A stretch of 8,961 nucleotides of DNA from an uncultured Solirubrobacterales bacterium (GTDB taxonomy: Bacteria > Actinomycetota > Thermoleophilia > Solirubrobacterales > Solirubrobacteraceae), in NCBI GenBank assembly GCA_903959665.1, contig CAJBXY010000225.1:1-8961 (forward strand), written 5' to 3'. Positions 1 through 8,469 of the stretch are shown piece after piece (the stretch's first letter is position 1; each line of letters begins with the position of its first letter). The notes beneath the pieces were generated by a model, which was given only the letters and a program-made list of their open reading frames with translations, was not told where the DNA came from and searched no databases. Made by a program: the position numbers and the translations under genes.

Positions 1-2018
<2,018 letters not shown>

Positions 2019-2048
2019 ACGCGTTAGCGGCCGTATTTAGGTAGATTT

Positions 2049-2077
2049 CCCTGGTCGTCCGGAAACGGTCATCAGGG
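2049..2077 (+). other. Imperfect hairpin in the fusA-tuf spacer
   Basis: The 90-base spacer between fusA and tuf contains an inverted repeat. CCCTG (2049-2053) pairs with CAGGG (2073-2077), an irregular middle follows, and CCG (2059-2061) pairs with CGG (2066-2068) around a GAAA tetraloop (2062-2065). No T-run follows, so it does not look like an intrinsic terminator. It could be an RNA processing or stability element, or part of a tuf leader. I see no convincing -35/-10 pair in this spacer. Function is unknown and chance is possible. Confidence 0.35.
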
Positions 2078-2108
2078 CCTATTCGACAGACAGACAGGAG
2101 CAAAAGCG

Positions 2109-3293
2109 GTGTCTAAGGAGAAGTTCGAACGCGACAAACCCCACGTGAACGTCGGAACCATTGGTCACATCGACCATGGCAAGACCACGTTGACCGCAGC
2201 CATCACCACGGTGCTGGCTGAAAAGTCCGGCGGAGAAGCCAAGAGCTTCACGGAGATCGACAACGCCCCTGAGGAGAAGGAACGCGGCATTACGATCGCG
2301 ACCTCACACGTTGAATACGAGACCGAGAACCGCCACTACGCCCACGTTGACTGTCCGGGCCACGCCGATTATGTGAAGAACATGATCACCGGCGCGGCGC
2401 AGATGGACGGGGCAATCCTCGTTGTGTCGGCAGCCGATGGCCCGATGCCCCAGACTCGTGAGCACATTCTGCTCGCTCGTCAGGTTGGCGTCCCTTACAT
2501 CGTTGTCTTCCTCAACAAGGCCGACATGGTTGACGACGAGGAGCTTCTTGAGCTCGTCGAGGTCGAGGTTCGGGATCTGCTCAACGAGTACGACTTCCCG
2601 GGCGACGACGTGCCGTTCATCACCGGTTCGGCGCTGAAGGCGCTGGAAGGCGATGAGGCATACAAGGAGAAGATCATTGAGCTGGCCGCTGCGCTCGACG
2701 ATTACATCCCTCAGCCTGTCCGTGAGCTTGACAAGCCATTCCTGATGCCGGTCGAGGACGTCTTCTCGATCACCGGCCGTGGAACCGTGGCTACCGGCCG
2801 TATTGAGCAGGGCGTCGTCAAGACCGGCGATGAGGTTGAGATCGTCGGCATCACCGACACGACCAAGACCGTCATCACCGGTGTTGAGATGTTCCGTAAG
2901 TTGCTCGACGACGGCCAGGCCGGCGACAACGTTGGCTGCCTGCTGCGTGGTACCGACCGCGAGGAGATTCAGCGCGGCCAGGTTCTCTGCAAGCCGGGCT
3001 CAATCACCCCGCACACCAAGTTCAAGGCTGAGGTCTACGTGCTGAAGAAGGAAGAGGGTGGCCGTCACACTCCTTTCTTCACCGGTTACCGGCCACAGTT
3101 CTACTTCCGCACGACCGATGTGACCGGTTCAGCCCATCTGCCCGAAGGGGTCGAGATGGTCATGCCTGGTGACAACGTCACGATGGAAATTGATCTGATT
3201 CAGCCAATCGCGATGGACAAGGGCCTGCGCTTCGCTATTCGCGAAGGCGGCCGTACTGTCGGCTCAGGAGTTGTGACCGACATCATCGAGTAA
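2109..3293 (+). CDS. tuf: Elongation factor Tu
   Basis: EF-Tu delivers aminoacyl-tRNA to the ribosomal A site as a GTP ternary complex in the cytosol. The protein is 394 residues, the usual family length. The start is GTG, chosen because the reading MSKEKFERDKPHVNVGTIGH matches the family N-terminus and AGGAG (2096-2100) sits 8 bases upstream. Motifs are the P-loop GHIDHGKT (19-26), switch I RGITI with Thr62, G3 DCPGH with the catalytic His85, G4 NKAD (136-139) and G5 SAL (174-176). Beta-barrel domains II and III follow and the protein ends SGVVTDIIE. It lies 90 bases after fusA and is followed by two terminator-like hairpins, so it is probably the last gene of the str unit. Very high expression is expected for the family. 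No second copy is visible in this window. Confidence 0.99.
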   Translation: MSKEKFERDKPHVNVGTIGHIDHGKTTLTAAITTVLAEKSGGEAKSFTEIDNAPEEKERGITIATSHVEYETENRHYAHVDCPGHADYVKNMITGAAQMDGAILVVSAADGPMPQTREHILLARQVGVPYIVVFLNKADMVDDEELLELVEVEVRDLLNEYDFPGDDVPFITGSALKALEGDEAYKEKIIELAAALDDYIPQPVRELDKPFLMPVEDVFSITGRGTVATGRIEQGVVKTGDEVEIVGITDTTKTVITGVEMFRKLLDDGQAGDNVGCLLRGTDREEIQRGQVLCKPGSITPHTKFKAEVYVLKKEEGGRHTPFFTGYRPQFYFRTTDVTGSAHLPEGVEMVMPGDNVTMEIDLIQPIAMDKGLRFAIREGGRTVGSGVVTDIIE

Positions 3294-3304
3294 CACCGTG
3301 AACA

Positions 3305-3350
3305 GGGCGGCGCTCTGCAACAAGTGCAGGGCCCGCCCCGTCGCGTTTTT
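3305..3350 (+). terminator. Terminator-like hairpin 1 after tuf
   Basis: Twelve bases after the tuf stop, the arm at 3305-3319 pairs with 3325-3338. The stem has about 14 base pairs with one bulged C and one G-T wobble, closed by a 5-base loop (3320-3324). Five T's (3346-3350) follow after 7 bases. The stem is strong and very GC-rich, but the T-run is short and displaced, so termination by this element alone is uncertain. Confidence 0.5.
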
Positions 3351-3377
3351 CATCAGATACGACCAAAGCAGCCTGTG

Positions 3378-3412
3378 GGGCGAAGCCCGCTCGTTTGAGC
3401 CTTCGCCCTTTT
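3378..3412 (+). terminator. Terminator-like hairpin 2 after tuf
   Basis: GGGCGAAG (3378-3385) pairs perfectly with CTTCGCCC (3401-3408). Inside this, after a CCC bulge (3386-3388), GCTC (3389-3392) pairs with GAGC (3397-3400) around a GTTT loop. TTTT (3409-3412) follows the stem immediately, as in a classic rho-independent terminator. It is the second of two in tandem, consistent with separating tuf transcription from the S10 operon. It could alternatively act as an attenuator if transcripts read through from tuf. Confidence 0.65.
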
Positions 3413-3436
3413 CGGCCGTTAGAAGCGCCAAATAAT
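3409..3436 (+). promoter_or_regulatory. Weak candidate promoter for the S10 operon
   Basis: AATAAT (3431-3436) matches the sigma-70 type -10 consensus at 5 of 6 positions. It lies just after the second terminator, in an A-rich stretch that is unusual for this GC-rich window. Sixteen bases upstream, TTTTCG (3409-3414) is only a poor -35 match and overlaps the terminator T-run. If used, transcription would start near 3443 and leave a leader of about 30 bases before rpsJ. The placement after terminators makes a promoter plausible; the motif itself is weak. Confidence 0.25.
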
Positions 3437-3472
3437 CCGCAGCACAAACAGAGGAAATAAGTACCAACCAAA

Positions 3473-3799
3473 ATGGCAGTAGCAACGCAAAATAAGATTC
3501 GGATCCGGCTCAAGGCCTACGACCACTCGGCAATCGAGACGGCGGCCAAAGAGATCGTTGAAACGGCCACGCGCACCGGCGCGTCGGTTACCGGGCCGGT
3601 TCCACTGCCGACCGAAAAGAACGTCTACTGCGTGATCCGCTCGCCGTTCAAGGACAAGGACTCGCGCGAGCACTTCGAGATCCGCACGCACAAGCGGCTG
3701 ATTGACATCCATCAGCCGACACCCAAGACCGTTGACTCGCTTCAGCGCCTCGATCAGCTGCCAGCCGGCGTTGACATCGAGATTCGGCTCGCAGGTTAG
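3473..3799 (+). CDS. rpsJ: 30S ribosomal protein S10 (NusE)
   Basis: S10 is a 30S head protein. In free form it acts as NusE in transcription antitermination complexes with NusB. The 108-residue product is slightly longer than the usual 101-105. The extra residues are at the start (MAVATQ before the family-typical NKIRIRLKAYDH) and at the end. Conserved RSPFKDKDSREHFEIRTHKRLIDI follows in mid-protein. The ATG at 3473 is the only sensible start, because an in-frame TAA lies at 3458-3460 with no start codon between. The only Shine-Dalgarno-like sequence, GAGGA (3451-3455), is 17 bases away, which is too far for a normal site. As first gene of the S10 cluster it follows the terminator region and precedes rplC by 8 bases. 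Confidence 0.98.
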   Translation: MAVATQNKIRIRLKAYDHSAIETAAKEIVETATRTGASVTGPVPLPTEKNVYCVIRSPFKDKDSREHFEIRTHKRLIDIHQPTPKTVDSLQRLDQLPAGVDIEIRLAG

Positions 3800-3807
3800 G
3801 TATCTCG

Positions 3808-4425
3808 ATGGCCGCGATTCTCGCCAAGAAGCTCGGTATGACCCAACTCTTCATGGATGATGGCCGCGTTGAGCGCGTCACCGTGCTCGAGGCCGGTCCG
3901 TGCCCAGTGACGGCGGTTCGCAGCAGCGACGACGACGGCTACGACGCCGTCCAGCTGGCATTCGGTGAGACGAAGGAGAAGCACCTCAGCAAGCCTGAGC
4001 TCGGCCACCTGAAGGCCGCCAAGGTCGGCGCTTACAAGCATCTTGTTGAGTTCCGCGACGAGCGCGGCGAGCTGAGCGTTGGCGACACCGTTACCGCCGA
4101 CGCCTTCGAGGCCGGCGACAAGGTCAAGGTTGCCGGCGTTTCGAAGGGCAAGGGCTTTCAGGGAACGATCAAGCGCCACAACTTCAGCCGCGGCCCTTCA
4201 TCGCACGGCTCGCACAACGTCCGTGCCCCAGGTTCGATCGGCGCTTCGGCTTGGCCGGCTCGCGTCTTCAAGGGAATCCGCGGCCCCGGCCAGATGGGCA
4301 ACAAGCGCGCGACTCAGCGCGGCCTGACGATCGTTCGCGTTGACGCCGCCGACAACCTAATCCTTCTGCGCGGCGCCGTTCCCGGCGCCACCGGTGCCTT
4401 GGTGGAGGTGCGTAGCGATGGCTGA
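3808..4425 (+). CDS. rplC: 50S ribosomal protein L3
   Basis: L3 is an early 50S assembly protein whose long loop reaches towards the peptidyl-transferase centre. The protein has 205 residues, a normal length. The start MAAILAKKLGMTQLF is family-typical. The central loop is present (SHGSHNVRAPGSIG at 132-145, then PARVFKGIRGPGQMG), and the C-terminal part carries LILLRGAVPGATG. The ATG lies 8 bases after the rpsJ stop with only a weak AGG (3798-3800) upstream, so coupling to rpsJ translation is likely. At the position where E. coli L3 carries the methylated Gln (GQNQTP), this protein reads GASAWP (145-150), so that modification site is absent. Its last codons overlap the rplD start by 8 bases. 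Confidence 0.98.
   Translation: MAAILAKKLGMTQLFMDDGRVERVTVLEAGPCPVTAVRSSDDDGYDAVQLAFGETKEKHLSKPELGHLKAAKVGAYKHLVEFRDERGELSVGDTVTADAFEAGDKVKVAGVSKGKGFQGTIKRHNFSRGPSSHGSHNVRAPGSIGASAWPARVFKGIRGPGQMGNKRATQRGLTIVRVDAADNLILLRGAVPGATGALVEVRSDG
4404..4408 (+). promoter_or_regulatory. Shine-Dalgarno site that decides the rplD start
   Basis: GGAGG sits 9 bases before the ATG at 4418, inside the 3' end of rplC. It supports MADAPILG as the L4 N-terminus. The in-frame upstream ATG at 4394 would place this site inside the coding region and add eight residues (MPWWRCVA) that do not look like L4. Confidence 0.75.
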
Positions 4426-5053
4426 TGCTCCGATCCTCGGCGCGACAACGAAGCTCAAGCTCGACGATGCAATCTTCGGCGAAGGGCTGAACAAATCTTT
4501 GATTCACGAATCGGTACGCGCTGAGCTGAACGCTCGCCGCCGCGGCACTGCTGCGACGAAGACTCGCGGCCTCGTATCCGGTGGCGGCGCCAAGCCTTGG
4601 CGCCAGAAGGGAACCGGCCGCGCCCGCGCCGGCTCATCGCGCTCGCCAATCTGGACCGGCGGTGGCGTTACCTTCGGCCCGCAGCCGCGCTCCTACACCT
4701 TCAAGGTCAACCGCAAGGAACGCCGCGCCGCTCTGCGCAGCGCGCTCTCGCTGCACGCTGACCGTGGTTCGCTTGCCGGCGTTGATCCTGCCGCCTTCTC
4801 TACGCCTTCGACTAAGCAGGCCGCGAAGATGCTGAAGGACTGGGGTTCGGACAGCTCGGTTCTCGTCGTCGTGGGCGCCGATGAGGCCAACATTGCTCTC
4901 TCTTTCCGCAACATCGATCGCGTCAACGTGCTGGCAGCTTCGGAGGCCGGCGTTGCCGACATCGTCAACGCTGCACGGCTGATCGTCAGCCAAGTTGGGC
5001 TTGACGAGCTGAGCGGTCGTCTGTCAGCCGAGCGCACGGGGGAGGCTGCCTGA
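4418..5053 (+). CDS. rplD: 50S ribosomal protein L4
   Basis: L4 binds 23S rRNA early in assembly, and its extended loop lines the constriction of the nascent-peptide tunnel. In E. coli and relatives it also represses the S10 operon; whether that applies here cannot be seen. The product is 211 residues, normal for the family. The diagnostic loop GGGAKPWRQKGTGRARAG is at about 55-72. Lys64 in WRQKGTG corresponds to the tunnel residue where macrolide-resistance changes map in E. coli, and it is wild-type here. SPIWTGGGVTFGPQPRSY follows. The C-terminal half is a normal alpha/beta domain (VLVVVGADEANIALSFRNI). The start at 4418 overlaps rplC by 8 bases and is chosen for its good GGAGG site. The stop is one base before rplW. 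Confidence 0.97.
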   Translation: MADAPILGATTKLKLDDAIFGEGLNKSLIHESVRAELNARRRGTAATKTRGLVSGGGAKPWRQKGTGRARAGSSRSPIWTGGGVTFGPQPRSYTFKVNRKERRAALRSALSLHADRGSLAGVDPAAFSTPSTKQAAKMLKDWGSDSSVLVVVGADEANIALSFRNIDRVNVLAASEAGVADIVNAARLIVSQVGLDELSGRLSAERTGEAA

Positions 5054-5054
5054 G

Positions 5055-5354
5055 ATGGACCACACACAGGTAATCATCCGCCCGGTCGTCAGTGAGAAGA
5101 GCTACGTGCTCGCTTCCAACGGCCGTTACACCTTCCGCGTCCACCCCGACGCTCACAAGACTCAGATCCGCGAAGCGGTTGAGGCGCTCTTCGACGTTCA
5201 TGTTGAAGAGGTCCGCACGCTCTCGGTCAAGTCGAAGCCGAAGCGCCGCGGCTACACCTCAGGGCGCACTCGTCAGTGGAAGAAGGCGATGGTCCAGGTC
5301 CGCGCCGGCGAGCAGATCCCAATCTTCCAAGGCCTAGCTGAGGGTGTCGAGTAA
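5055..5354 (+). CDS. rplW: 50S ribosomal protein L23
   Basis: L23 sits at the tunnel exit and is the docking site for trigger factor and signal recognition particle. The 99-residue product has the normal length and fold signature: RPVVSEKS near the start, YTFRVHPDAHKTQIREAVEALF in the middle, then the KRRGYTSGRTRQWKKA loop. The conserved Glu of VSEK (residue 14), which corresponds to the trigger-factor contact in E. coli, is present. The ATG is one base after the rplD stop, with GGAGG (5041-5045) 9 bases upstream. Its TAA overlaps the rplB ATG by one base (TAATG), implying coupled translation. Confidence 0.98.
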   Translation: MDHTQVIIRPVVSEKSYVLASNGRYTFRVHPDAHKTQIREAVEALFDVHVEEVRTLSVKSKPKRRGYTSGRTRQWKKAMVQVRAGEQIPIFQGLAEGVE

Positions 5355-6196
5355 TGGCGATCCGCAAGCCAAAGCCAACCAGCCCTGGTCGTCGTTTCTC
5401 GACCTACGCCGACTTCGCCGAGATCACTCGCGATGAGCCGGAAAAAAGCCTCGTTGAGGGTCTGACGAAGAGCGGCGGTCGCAACGCCCGCGGGCGCAAA
5501 ACCTCGCGCCATCGCGGCGGCGGCGCCAAGCGGCTCTACCGCAAGATCGACTTTAAGCGTCGCAAGGACGGAGTCCCGGCCAAGGTCGCCGCAATCGAGT
5601 ACGACCCCAACCGCAGCGCCTACATCGCTTTGCTCCACTACCTCGACGGTGAGAAGGCCTACATCCTCGCTCCCAGCCGCCTGACGGTCGGCGTGACGGT
5701 TCAGTCCGGGCCCGGCGCCGAGATCGCCGTCGGCAACTGCCTCGCACTCGTCGACATGCCGCTCGGCACCGTCGTCCACAACGTTGAGCTTCAGCCCGGC
5801 CGCGGTGGCCAGATGGGTCGCTCTGCCGGCGCCTCGATTCAGCTAATGGCGAAGGAGAACGATCAGGCCACGCTCCGTCTTCCTTCCGGCGAGATGCGCC
5901 TCGTGCGCAGCGAATGCCGCGCAACGGTTGGCTCGATCGGCAACTCAGACCATCAGAACGTCAAGGTTGGCAAGGCCGGCCGCAAGCGCCACATGGGCGT
6001 ACGCCCGCAGACGCGAGGCACGGCGATGAACCCGGTCGACCACCCGCACGGCGGCGGCGAGGGCTCAACGACCGCTGGCCGCCACCCGGTCACGCCATGG
6101 GGCGTTCCGACGCTCGGCTACCGCACACGTAAGAAGCACAAGGCTTCCGACAAGGACATCATCCGTGGCCGTCGCCGCGGGAAGGGCAATCGATGA
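5354..6196 (+). CDS. rplB: 50S ribosomal protein L2
   Basis: L2 is one of the most conserved 50S proteins. It is needed for subunit joining and for building the peptidyl-transferase centre. The protein has 280 residues, within the usual 272-280. The N-terminal part is typical (KPTSPGRRF, then NARGRKTSRHRGGGAKRLYRKIDFKR), followed by the OB-fold and SH3-like domains and a basic C-terminus. The hallmark DHPHGGGEG carries His230 and His232, the region of the His shown to matter for peptidyl transfer in E. coli. It continues STTAGRHPVTPWG and ends in a Lys/Arg-rich tail. The start overlaps the rplW stop (TAATG), with AGGG (5341-5344) 9 bases upstream. The end overlaps rpsS by four bases (ATGA). 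Confidence 0.99.
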   Translation: MAIRKPKPTSPGRRFSTYADFAEITRDEPEKSLVEGLTKSGGRNARGRKTSRHRGGGAKRLYRKIDFKRRKDGVPAKVAAIEYDPNRSAYIALLHYLDGEKAYILAPSRLTVGVTVQSGPGAEIAVGNCLALVDMPLGTVVHNVELQPGRGGQMGRSAGASIQLMAKENDQATLRLPSGEMRLVRSECRATVGSIGNSDHQNVKVGKAGRKRHMGVRPQTRGTAMNPVDHPHGGGEGSTTAGRHPVTPWGVPTLGYRTRKKHKASDKDIIRGRRRGKGNR

Positions 6197-6465
6197 GTCG
6201 CTCAAGTAAGAAGGGCCCGTTCGTTGAGGAGCGCCTAATGGGGCGGATCATCAAGATGAATGAAACCGGCGACAAGACGATGCTGAAGACCTGGTCGCGC
6301 ACCTCGACGATCTTCCCTGAGATGGTTGGCCACACGATCGCCGTTCACGACGGCCGCAAGCACATCCCCGTCTTCGTCAACGAATCGATGGTTGGCCACA
6401 AGCTCGGCGAGTTCGCGCCGACGCGTACATATCGAGGCCACCTTGGCTCCGGGCAGGTGCGTTAG
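6193..6465 (+). CDS. rpsS: 30S ribosomal protein S19
   Basis: S19 lies in the 30S head, contacts S13 and is near the A-site tRNA and the inter-subunit bridges. The 90-residue product is close to the usual 92-93. It has the family start MSRSSKKGPFVEERL, the core LKTWSRTSTIFPEMVGHTIAVHDG, then KHIPVFVNESMVGHKLGEFAPTRTYRGH. The start shares ATGA with the rplB stop and has AAGGG (6182-6186) 6 bases upstream. It ends two bases before the rplV ATG. Nothing unusual is seen. Confidence 0.98.
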   Translation: MSRSSKKGPFVEERLMGRIIKMNETGDKTMLKTWSRTSTIFPEMVGHTIAVHDGRKHIPVFVNESMVGHKLGEFAPTRTYRGHLGSGQVR

Positions 6466-6467
6466 TT

Positions 6468-7076
6468 ATGGCTGACGATCCGAAGAAGGACGAGGCAGAG
6501 GTGGAAGAGAAGCCGAAGCGCCGCCTGCGCCGCACGAAGGCCAAGGACGACGCGCCGAAGGCTGAAGCCGGCGCCGAAGAGACGACCGACGAGGCTGAGG
6601 TAGAGGCCGAGGTCGAGGTCGCTGAGGAGCCGAAGGCTGAAGAGAAGCCGAAGGCTGAGAAGAAGTCGAAGGCCAAGGCGAAGGAAGAGGTTGAAGAGAA
6701 GCCGAAGCGCGTAATCCCGGCTTACGACCCTGAGAATCCTCCAGTAATCAAGGCCCACGCCCGTTACGTGCGCACCTCGGCGCGCAAGGCCCGCCTTGTC
6801 TGCGATCACATCCGCGGCCACTCGGTCACTGAGGCACGGATGATCCTTGCCCACACGCCGCGCGACGTCGCCGGCGATTGGCAGAAGCTGCTCGAATCGG
6901 CCGTCGCCAACGCCGAGCACAACCTTGAACTTGATGGAGAAAACCTGCGCATCCTCTCGGTCCAGGCCGATGAGGGTCCGACGTTGAAGCGCTTCCGCCC
7001 GCGGGCGATGGGCCGCGCTTCAGCGATTCATAAGCGCACCAGCCACCTTTCAATCTCGCTGACGCCAAAGGAGTAA
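6468..7076 (+). CDS. rplV: 50S ribosomal protein L22 with long charged N-terminal extension
   Basis: L22 binds all domains of 23S rRNA and sends a beta-hairpin into the peptide tunnel. The core is at about 95-202, starting KAHARYVRTSARKARLV. The hairpin LKRFRPRAMGRASAIHKRTSHL (173-194) is intact at the region where macrolide-resistance changes map in E. coli. The product is 202 residues against a usual 110-115, because of about 94 extra N-terminal residues. In residues 1-80 I count 27 acidic and 21 basic residues and no hydrophobic stretch, so this part is probably disordered. The start at 6468 is two bases after the rpsS stop, with AGGTG (6455-6459) about 8 bases upstream. Between residue 12 (GTG) and the core there is no in-frame ATG, GTG or TTG; the next, GTG at 6768, is already inside the core. 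The extension is therefore very likely translated. Its role is unknown. Confidence 0.96.
   Translation: MADDPKKDEAEVEEKPKRRLRRTKAKDDAPKAEAGAEETTDEAEVEAEVEVAEEPKAEEKPKAEKKSKAKAKEEVEEKPKRVIPAYDPENPPVIKAHARYVRTSARKARLVCDHIRGHSVTEARMILAHTPRDVAGDWQKLLESAVANAEHNLELDGENLRILSVQADEGPTLKRFRPRAMGRASAIHKRTSHLSISLTPKE
6498..6710 (+). repeat. Near-identical direct repeats bracketing the L22 extension
   Basis: A 24-base segment encoding EVEEKPKR occurs at 6498-6521 and again at 6687-6710, differing at one base (GTG versus GTT). The copies sit close to the two ends of the L22 N-terminal tail, 189 bases apart. Between them lies a shorter in-frame repeat of 18 bases (PKAEEK/PKAEKK at 6630-6647 and 6648-6665). 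Such repeats are expected where slippage or unequal recombination has lengthened a low-complexity tail. Confidence 0.7.
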
Positions 7077-7086
7077 CTGAGGACTT

Positions 7087-7841
<755 letters not shown>

Positions 7842-7842
<1 letters not shown>

Positions 7843-8258
7843 TGCTCGCTCCCAAGCGCGTCAAGCACCGCAAGGTGATGCGTGGTCGCAGCCGCGGCTA
7901 CTCGCGCGCGCAGACCTCGGTTCAGTTCGGCGATTACGGCCTCAAGTCGCTTGAGCACGCTCAGCTGACGAACCGTCAGATTGAGGCCGCTCGTGTGGCG
8001 ATGACGCGTGAGATCAAGCGCGGTGGCAAGGTCTGGATCAACGTCTTCCCCGACAAGCCTTTCACGAAGAAGCCCGCTGAGACTCGCATGGGTTCCGGTA
8101 AGGGCTCGCCCGAAGGCTGGGTTGCAGTCGTCAAGCCGGGCCGCGTGATGTTCGAGCTGGCCGGCGTCCCTGAGGATCTTGCCCGCAATGCGCTCCGCCT
8201 AGCCGCGCGCAAGCTGCCGATGCGCAGCAAGGTTGTAACGCGGGAGGACGACGTCTAA
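7842..8258 (+). CDS. rplP: 50S ribosomal protein L16
   Basis: L16 is a late-assembling 50S protein that positions A-site tRNA near the peptidyl-transferase centre. The 138-residue product is of normal length. It reads MLAPKRVKHRKVMRGRSRGYSRA, then FGDYGLKSLE, LTNRQIEAARVAMTR and the signature KRGGKVWINVFPDKPFTKKP. AETRMGSGKGSPEGWVAVVKPGRVMFE follows. The Arg of ETRMGSGKG aligns with the Arg that is hydroxylated in E. coli L16. The ATG shares one base with the rpsC stop. Its GGAGG (7831-7835, spacer 6) is provided by the Gly codons of the S3 tail. The stop overlaps the rpmC ATG (TAATG). Confidence 0.98.
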
Positions 8259-8467
8259 TGGCCGCCACCGACCACCTTCGCGACTGCACCACCGATGAGC
8301 TTGAGGGCCGCGTTCGCGCAGCTCGTTTGACGGTTTTCGGACTCCGCTTTCAGCACGCCGGTGGCGAGCTCGAGAACACCGCGGGCCTGAAGAGCGCGAA
8401 GCGCGAACTTGCCCGTACCTTGACCGTCGCGCGTGAGCGTGGCATCGACCCAGAAAAGATCCGCTAG
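8258..8467 (+). CDS. rpmC: 50S ribosomal protein L29
   Basis: L29 is a small helical-hairpin protein next to L23 at the tunnel exit. The product is 69 residues, within the usual 60-75. The first helix reads LRDCTTDELEGRVRAARLTVFGLRFQ, followed by the family motif GELENTAGLKSAKRELARTLTVARER. The ATG overlaps the rplP TAA by one base, and GGAGG (8243-8247) lies 10 bases upstream. It is followed after two bases by the next start. Nothing unusual is seen. Confidence 0.96.
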   Translation: MAATDHLRDCTTDELEGRVRAARLTVFGLRFQHAGGELENTAGLKSAKRELARTLTVARERGIDPEKIR

Positions 8468-8469
8468 AG

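Noticed and set aside
2019..2108. A dedicated tuf promoter in the fusA-tuf spacer
   Set aside because: T/A-rich hexamers near 2034-2047 match the -10 consensus poorly, and no -35 lies at acceptable spacing.
3294..3472. Possible tRNA or small RNA gene between tuf and rpsJ
   Set aside because: No cloverleaf or TTCGA-type T-arm is visible. The secondary structure is explained by two terminator-like hairpins.
4394..4417. Upstream ATG giving L4 eight extra N-terminal residues
   Set aside because: The residues do not look like L4, there is no good ribosome site before it, and GGAGG at 4404-4408 is well placed for the ATG at 4418.
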